Source: CALLMM01 sp964429855 (lineage in GTDB: Bacteria; Armatimonadota; Chthonomonadetes; Chthonomonadales; CAJBBX01). Taken from it: a stretch of DNA of 64,000 bases. The notes beneath the pieces are model-generated. The model searched no databases. It saw nothing but the letters and a program-made list of their open reading frames with translations, and was not told the origin of the DNA. The translations under genes and the position numbers were made by a program. Within the stretch, counting starts at the first letter, position 1. Every line of letters starts with the position of its first letter. Location of the stretch: assembly GCA_964429855.1 (NCBI GenBank), contig CAYSDM010000007.1:1-64000 (forward strand), read 5' to 3'. Shown here piece by piece: positions 59,692-64,000 of the stretch.

Positions 59692-59726
59692 AGAGACGGC
59701 GGCATTCTGCTGCCGTCTCTTTTTTT
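59692..59726 (+). terminator. Strong Rho-independent terminator after atpA
   Basis: AGAGACGGCGGCA (59692-59704) pairs with TGCTGCCGTCTCT (59708-59720), 13 bp with one G-U pair, followed by TTTTTT. Confidence 0.9.
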
Positions 59727-59791
59727 CAGGGTTGCTTTTCTTGCTAGAGACAGCAGGAGACCTCCCGGCGGAGCGCGAAGAGAGAGGCGTT

Positions 59792-61378
59792 ATGAACGAA
59801 GACGCCTCCTCACACACCTCTATATCGCCAGCTCATCCTGCATCCCGGCTCAGCCGCCGGACCCTTCTGAAGGGCGCAGGCGCCGCCGCCGCAAGCGCCG
59901 CTCTGGGCAGTACCTCAGCGTGGCTCTCTAACCCCGCTATGTCGCAGTCCTCCGACCGTCAGATCGTGCTGGCAACCATCAGCGCCAACTACCGCGAGGG
60001 CTTTGAACAGGTTGCGCGGGAGTACGAGGCGAAGAATCCCGGCGTGCGGGTCAAAGTGCAGATCATGCCCGCCAACGGTTATGAAACCTGGCTGCGGACG
60101 CAGATTCCCAACGGCGGCTCCGGCGCGCCTGATCTGTTTAACGCCAACTACGCCTGGGGTATGTATGAGCGCGGGCTGACCATCAATATGTCGCCCTTTG
60201 TCGCGCAGCGCAATCCCTACACCGGGCGCATCTGGCAGGAGACGCTCAACGAACAGTTTCTGGAGAAGTTCAAAGTCGGCGGCGACGTGACGTTCGTGCC
60301 GATGGACTTTATCGAGATCGCCTTCTACTACAACGCCGACATCTTCCAGAGTCTCGGCTTGCAGCCCCCGCGCACCTGGGAGGAGATGCTGCGCCACGCC
60401 GAACGAATCCGCGCTGCCGGGATCATCCCCTTCGCGGTTCCCGGCAACGCCGACTCCTACTGGGCCGGAACGGTCGGCTGGATGGCACGATTCTTCTCGG
60501 ATGCCTATACCCGCCATCTGGTTCCGATGTTCCTTTCGCAGCCAGGCGACTGGGACTACGAGGCGAAGAAGAACGCCGGATTCAGGCTGAACCTGAACGA
60601 TCCCTATAACGACGCCTATGTGGTCGTCAATGGCGAGCGGCTGCTGCAGGCGGTGCAGTCCGGGAAACTGCGCTTCGACGACGAGCGTTTCGGCGAGATA
60701 TACGCCAATATCAAGACCTTCTCGCGCTACTGGCAGCGCGGTTTTCACGGCGCCAATAGCCAGACCGCCTACCATCTCTTCCTGACGCGCCGCGCCGCCA
60801 TTCTGCTGGAGACCTCCTCCACCATCGGACTGCTGATGCGCGATATGGAAGACCTTCCCCCCTCCGCCCGTTTCAACTGGCAGACGTTTCCCGTTCCGCC
60901 GTTGACCGCCTCGAAATTCCGCCTTCCTCCTTTCCGGGGAGTGGGCGGTCCCGGCACGGTACTCGGCGTGGTCAAGAAGAGTCCGGAGCAGGTGAAGCTG
61001 GTCATGGACTTCCTGATGTTTCTGACCACGCCGCACTCTGCAAAGATACTGGTCGAGCAGGCGGTTCGTCATCGCCGCCCGCTGATCGGTCCGATGCTGA
61101 TCCCCGGCGCGGAGATTCCCGACTTTGTGCGCCGCTACTTCCGCCCGTTCGAGGGGCGCGGCTTTGAACGGATGTCGTTCCGGGGTCTGATGGATGAGCA
61201 GCAGTCGGTCTGGGAGTGGACGGTCTGGGCGCAGCGATATATGGACGGGCGTCTCACGCTGCCGGAGTTTCTGCAACGTTATCAGAAGCTGATGACCGGC
61301 GCTGTTCCCCGCGTGATCGCTATGCAGAAGCTGGACATGAACCCGAAGACCCGGGACCGCATGGACTCCGCGAAATGA
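59792..61378 (+). CDS. CUT1-type sugar ABC transporter substrate-binding protein, Tat-exported
   Basis: 528 residues from ATG 59792. SRRTLLKGAGAAAASAAL (about 21-38) is a twin-arginine signal. The binding fold starts VLATISANYREGFEQVAREYEAKNPGVRVKV, typical of family 1 solute-binding proteins, with PDLFNANYAWGM, FVPMDFIEIAFYYNADIFQSLGL and PRTWEEMLRHAERIRAAGIIPFA. No lipobox, so it is a soluble periplasmic protein. Permease genes follow after a gap of about 90 bases with a 16-base palindrome. Confidence 0.92.
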   Translation: MNEDASSHTSISPAHPASRLSRRTLLKGAGAAAASAALGSTSAWLSNPAMSQSSDRQIVLATISANYREGFEQVAREYEAKNPGVRVKVQIMPANGYETWLRTQIPNGGSGAPDLFNANYAWGMYERGLTINMSPFVAQRNPYTGRIWQETLNEQFLEKFKVGGDVTFVPMDFIEIAFYYNADIFQSLGLQPPRTWEEMLRHAERIRAAGIIPFAVPGNADSYWAGTVGWMARFFSDAYTRHLVPMFLSQPGDWDYEAKKNAGFRLNLNDPYNDAYVVVNGERLLQAVQSGKLRFDDERFGEIYANIKTFSRYWQRGFHGANSQTAYHLFLTRRAAILLETSSTIGLLMRDMEDLPPSARFNWQTFPVPPLTASKFRLPPFRGVGGPGTVLGVVKKSPEQVKLVMDFLMFLTTPHSAKILVEQAVRHRRPLIGPMLIPGAEIPDFVRRYFRPFEGRGFERMSFRGLMDEQQSVWEWTVWAQRYMDGRLTLPEFLQRYQKLMTGAVPRVIAMQKLDMNPKTRDRMDSAK

Positions 61379-61436
61379 GCCGGGGGCGATGGCAGGAGAA
61401 CCGGGTCAACGCTCCGAAAAAGTGCCGGAGCGCCTG

Positions 61437-61452
61437 TGTAAGCGCGCTTACA
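61437..61452. promoter_or_regulatory. Perfect 16-base palindrome, possible LacI-type operator
   Basis: TGTAAGCGCGCTTACA is fully palindromic and centred on CG, as in many LacI-family operators. It lies 18 bases before the permease ATG, in the spacer after the binding-protein gene. Confidence 0.45.
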
Positions 61453-61469
61453 GACGAGGAAGAGGGCAA

Positions 61470-62357
61470 ATGAATCGTGGTCGCTCCTCGTGGGCGCTGG
61501 CGCTTACCATGCTCCTGCCCACGTTACTGCTGCTGATGCTGTTCAACTATCTCCCGGCGATGATCGGGCTCTATCGCGCCTTCACCCGCTGGGAGACGGG
61601 CGAGCCGCCGCGCTGGACAGGACTGGCCAACTTTGTGATGATGGCGCAGGACGAGTTTCTGCGGATCAGTCTCAGCAACCAGCTTCTCCTGCTGATTGCC
61701 AACCTGGTGAAAACCCTGACCCTGCCCCTGCTGGTAGCGGAACTGCTGATGTCGCTGCGCTCCACGCGCTGGCAGTACCTTCTGCGCACCGCGTTTATTC
61801 TGCCGATGGTCGTGCCGGGCATGGTTACCATGCTGCTCTGGGCTTTTATCTATGATGGAAGCATCGGCTTGCTCAACCAGATTCTGGAACTGGTCGGCGG
61901 GGGCGGTCTGACCCGCGCATGGTTGGGCGAATCTAGCACCGCGCTGATGGCGATTGTCGGGGTCGGATTTCCCTGGGCAGGGGGTCTGTCGCTGCTGATC
62001 TATCTGGCGGGACTGACCTCCATCTCCAACGATGTCTGGGACTCCTGCGCGCTGGACGGCGCGACCGGATGGCGGCGGGTGCTGCTGGTAGACCTGCCGC
62101 TTCTGCGGCCACAGGTGCGCCTGCTGACCACCCTGACCATTATCGGAACGCTGCAGGATTTCGGCAGCATCCTGATCCTGACCGGAGGCGGTCCCGGACT
62201 GGCGACCCACGTCCCCGCACTGCATATGTACTTTCAGGCGTTCCGATTCGGGCACCTGGGCTACGCGGCGGCGATCGGTCTGACCCTCTTTGTGGTGATC
62301 TTTACGCTGTCGGTGTTGAATCAACGTCTGGGACGAAAACGGGAGGAGAGCCTGTGA
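61470..62357 (+). CDS. CUT1-type sugar ABC transporter permease 1 (MalF-like)
   Basis: 295 residues from ATG 61470 with GAGG upstream. Six membrane helices. LPTLLLLMLFNYLPAMIGLYRAFTRWE at the start and the ATPase-contact motif SCALDGATGWRRVLLVDLPLLRP (EAA loop, about 190-212) are typical of MalF/UgpA proteins, as is GGPGLATHVPALHMYFQAF. It overlaps permease 2 by four bases (GTGA). Confidence 0.92.
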   Translation: MNRGRSSWALALTMLLPTLLLLMLFNYLPAMIGLYRAFTRWETGEPPRWTGLANFVMMAQDEFLRISLSNQLLLLIANLVKTLTLPLLVAELLMSLRSTRWQYLLRTAFILPMVVPGMVTMLLWAFIYDGSIGLLNQILELVGGGGLTRAWLGESSTALMAIVGVGFPWAGGLSLLIYLAGLTSISNDVWDSCALDGATGWRRVLLVDLPLLRPQVRLLTTLTIIGTLQDFGSILILTGGGPGLATHVPALHMYFQAFRFGHLGYAAAIGLTLFVVIFTLSVLNQRLGRKREESL

Positions 62358-63199
62358 GCCATCTGAGCGAGACGCGCCGAAGACCGATTCCCTGGGGACA
62401 GGGCGTCGTCATTCTTCTGCTTCTTCTGCTGCTTGGGCTTTCGCTGCTGCCCTTCTTTATGATGCTCCTGCTCTCCCTCAAGAGCAACGCGGACATCTTC
62501 ACCAACTTCTGGGGACTTCCGAAACCGCCCCGTTGGGATTTCTATATGCAGGCGGCAGGCGCGCTCTGGCGTTACCTGCTGAACACCGGGATCATCATCC
62601 TCGCGGTGGTTCCGGGCGTGATTCTCCTCTCCTCGCTGGCAGGCTATGCGCTTTCACGGCTGCAGTTTCCGGGACGCGACCTCATCTATTTCGGGGTGAT
62701 CGCGCTGCTGATGGTTCCCGGCATCCTGACCCTCATTCCGACCTACGCGCTGGTACAGTCTTTCAATCTCATCAATACGCGCTGGGCGTTGATCCTGCCC
62801 TATCTGGCGGGCGGGCAGGTGCTTGGCGTGGCGCTGTGCCGCACCTTCTTCTCCGGACTGCCGGAAGAGCTATTTGAAGCCATGCGGCTGGACGGCGCGA
62901 GCGACTTCACCATCTATCGCCAGATGGCGCTGCCTCTGTCGCTGCCGACTCTCGCCACCATCGCCATCATGACCACGCTGGGAGTCTACAACGACTATAT
63001 CTGGCCCCTGGTGACCATCAGCGACAACGCCATGCAGACCTTTACCGTGGGCGTCACGCGCTTCTCCGGCGAGTTCAATCTGGACTACGGTCCCACGCTC
63101 GCAGGCTATGTGATCGGCAGCATTCCGCTGATGATCCTTTTTGCCGTCGGTATGCGCGCCTTCGTGCAGGGCGTCACGGCGGGAGCCGTCAAGGCGTAG
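62354..63199 (+). CDS. CUT1-type sugar ABC transporter permease 2 (MalG-like)
   Basis: 281 residues from GTG 62354, overlapping the previous stop. Six membrane helices. LLPFFMMLLLSLKSNADIF, SSLAGYALSRLQFPGRDLIY, PTYALVQSFNLINTRWALILPYL and the EAA loop ELFEAMRLDGASDFTIYRQMALPLS are those of MalG/UgpE proteins. No ATPase gene follows; CUT1 systems often share one encoded elsewhere. Confidence 0.92.
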   Translation: MSHLSETRRRPIPWGQGVVILLLLLLLGLSLLPFFMMLLLSLKSNADIFTNFWGLPKPPRWDFYMQAAGALWRYLLNTGIIILAVVPGVILLSSLAGYALSRLQFPGRDLIYFGVIALLMVPGILTLIPTYALVQSFNLINTRWALILPYLAGGQVLGVALCRTFFSGLPEELFEAMRLDGASDFTIYRQMALPLSLPTLATIAIMTTLGVYNDYIWPLVTISDNAMQTFTVGVTRFSGEFNLDYGPTLAGYVIGSIPLMILFAVGMRAFVQGVTAGAVKA

Positions 63200-63237
63200 A
63201 CCGAACAATCCCGATTCATATCACGTCGAGGTGATCC

Positions 63238-64000
63238 ATGAAAATCCAGTCTATTCGCTGCGTGCAGATCAAGGTTCCTGAAGGCAGACCGCGCCCGAAG
63301 CCGACCCGACCGCCCTGGTCGGACGAGGCGGAGGTCGCCAATCCGATGTCGAAATTCCCGCGCTACAAGCGATATCGCCCCTCCTGGCTGCCCGGCTGGC
63401 CCGCCGTCTGGGTGCAGGTGACCGCCGAGGATGGAACCTACGGACTGGGAATGACCTCCTTCGGGCGAGCGTGCGCGGCGGTCATCGCCGATCACTTCGC
63501 CCCGCGCTTGATCGGAGAGGAGTGTCTTGCCATCGAGAAGTGCTGGGATATGATGTTCCGCATGAGCAAGCCCTACGGAACCGTCGGGATCGCATCCTCC
63601 GCGATCAGCGGGGTGGATCTGGCGCTATGGGACCTCGCCGGGAAACTCCAGCATAAGCCGGTCTATGAACTGCTCGGAGGGGCGGCGCGAGATCGTATCT
63701 TCGCCTACGCCACCGGCAACGACGTGGACTGGCAGAAGGAGATCGGTTTTCGGGCGGTGAAACTTGCCTGCCCCTACGGTCCGACGGATGGACGGCGCGG
63801 GCTGGAGGAGAACGAGCGGATCGTGGCGCAGGCGCGGGAGACCGTCGGCGACGAGATCGAGGTCATGCTCGACTGCTATATGGCTTTTGATGTGGAGTAT
63901 ACGGTTCGGCTTGCGGAGCGTCTGCGCCGCTATCGGCTGAAGTGGATGGAGGAGTACCTGATCCCGGAAGACCTGGACGGTCATGTGTCGGTGCGCGAAC
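63238..64000 (+). CDS. Enolase-superfamily dehydratase, L-rhamnonate dehydratase-like, cut by window edge
   Basis: The first 254 residues from ATG 63238; the frame is still open at 64000. The N-terminal capping domain contains NPMSKFPRYKRYR. The barrel begins ISGVDLALWDLAGKLQHKPV with YELLGGAARDRIFAYATGND, and continues VMLDCYMAFDVEYTVRLAERL and LKWMEEYLIPEDL, which hold the first two metal ligands (Asp, Glu). These phrases align well with L-rhamnonate dehydratase (VDLALWDLFGK, LLGGAVRDEIQFYATG, MLDCWMSQDVNY, LKWIEECLPP). It would dehydrate a 6-deoxy sugar acid. Its place after the importer suggests the imported sugar or acid is its source. Confidence 0.85.
   Translation, partial: MKIQSIRCVQIKVPEGRPRPKPTRPPWSDEAEVANPMSKFPRYKRYRPSWLPGWPAVWVQVTAEDGTYGLGMTSFGRACAAVIADHFAPRLIGEECLAIEKCWDMMFRMSKPYGTVGIASSAISGVDLALWDLAGKLQHKPVYELLGGAARDRIFAYATGNDVDWQKEIGFRAVKLACPYGPTDGRRGLEENERIVAQARETVGDEIEVMLDCYMAFDVEYTVRLAERLRRYRLKWMEEYLIPEDLDGHVSVRE

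Noticed and set aside
1..64000. Reassigned TGA codon (Trp or Gly) to explain the kinase
   Set aside because: Many intact genes end at TGA at exactly the expected length (korA, korB, lysC neighbours, atpH), so TGA is a stop here.
1..64000. Phage, transposon, toxin-antitoxin or defence island
   Set aside because: No transposase, integrase, nuclease-defence or phage structural genes were seen; base composition is even, apart from short AT-rich promoter regions.

Overview
The window is about 60% GC, densely coded, and comes from a draft assembly: there are N runs at 43765-43774 and 56387-56486. The gene content suggests a Gram-negative, free-living heterotroph, most likely Armatimonadota. The main clue is the pseudopilin at 38499, which carries the GFTLIELLVVIAIIG leader followed by FPVFAQAREKARQ, a combination I associate with that phylum. 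An outer envelope is implied by Lnt, lipoproteins and a Skp/OmpH-type chaperone. The many secreted sugar-active and DUF1080/PmoA-type proteins fit as well. The phylum assignment is inference, since there is no rRNA or tRNA in the window. TGA is used as an ordinary stop by many genes.

Layout. 1-4860 (minus): a TerC/Alx protein cut by the window edge, then a four-gene unit (DUF951, secreted protein, Ig/TPR protein, TerC) with an extended -10 promoter at 4851-4859 and a U-tailed terminator at 805-842. 4964-10155 (plus): a secreted beta-helix protein and the korAB 2-oxoacid:ferredoxin oxidoreductase. 10233-11995 (minus): nucleoside hydrolase and SpoU-type rRNA methyltransferase. 12157-18262 (plus): sugar isomerase-like TIM barrel, glycosidase-like protein, and two TPR proteins, one with a zinc ribbon. 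18312-23720 (minus): NfeD-like and flotillin pair, then family B DNA polymerase flanked by two small proteins. 23889-31288: ROK kinase, Lnt with a degenerate-protease/FGE fusion, and a GAF histidine kinase interrupted by TGA. 31561-43305 (plus): LuxR-type regulator, a small conserved-looking protein, a haem-motif/glutathione peroxidase fusion, PmoA-like protein, MFS transporter, retropepsin-like protein, a frameshifted DUF1080 gene, pseudopilin, a polysaccharide deacetylase/phosphodiester glycosidase fusion, an MBL-fold hydrolase and OmpH. 43371-48775: a gapped DUF885 peptidase and a CUT2-type (rhamnose/ribose-like) ABC importer without its ATPase. 48865-50026 (minus): rpsF-ssb-rpsR. 50507-59667 (plus): ACT protein, lysC, then ATP synthase genes from atpZ/I through atpA, interrupted by two related secreted proteins. 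59792-64000: a CUT1-type sugar importer without ATPase, and the start of a rhamnonate-dehydratase-like enolase-superfamily enzyme.

How it fits together. Core metabolism is represented by KorAB, LysC, ATP synthase and the ribosomal S6/S18-SSB cluster. Around it lies a sugar-scavenging theme: two ABC importers, sugar isomerase, ROK kinase, glycosidase-like and beta-helix proteins, nucleoside hydrolase and a sugar-acid dehydratase.

I see no phage, transposase, CRISPR array, tRNA or rRNA. The most unusual observations are the TGA at a GAF cysteine position, the haem-c/GPx fusion, the inactive-protease/FGE fusion beside Lnt, and the rearranged ATP synthase operon. That operon carries two extra secreted proteins, an approximately 50-residue insertion in the alpha subunit, and a terminator directly after atpA. 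None of these amounts to a proven new system.
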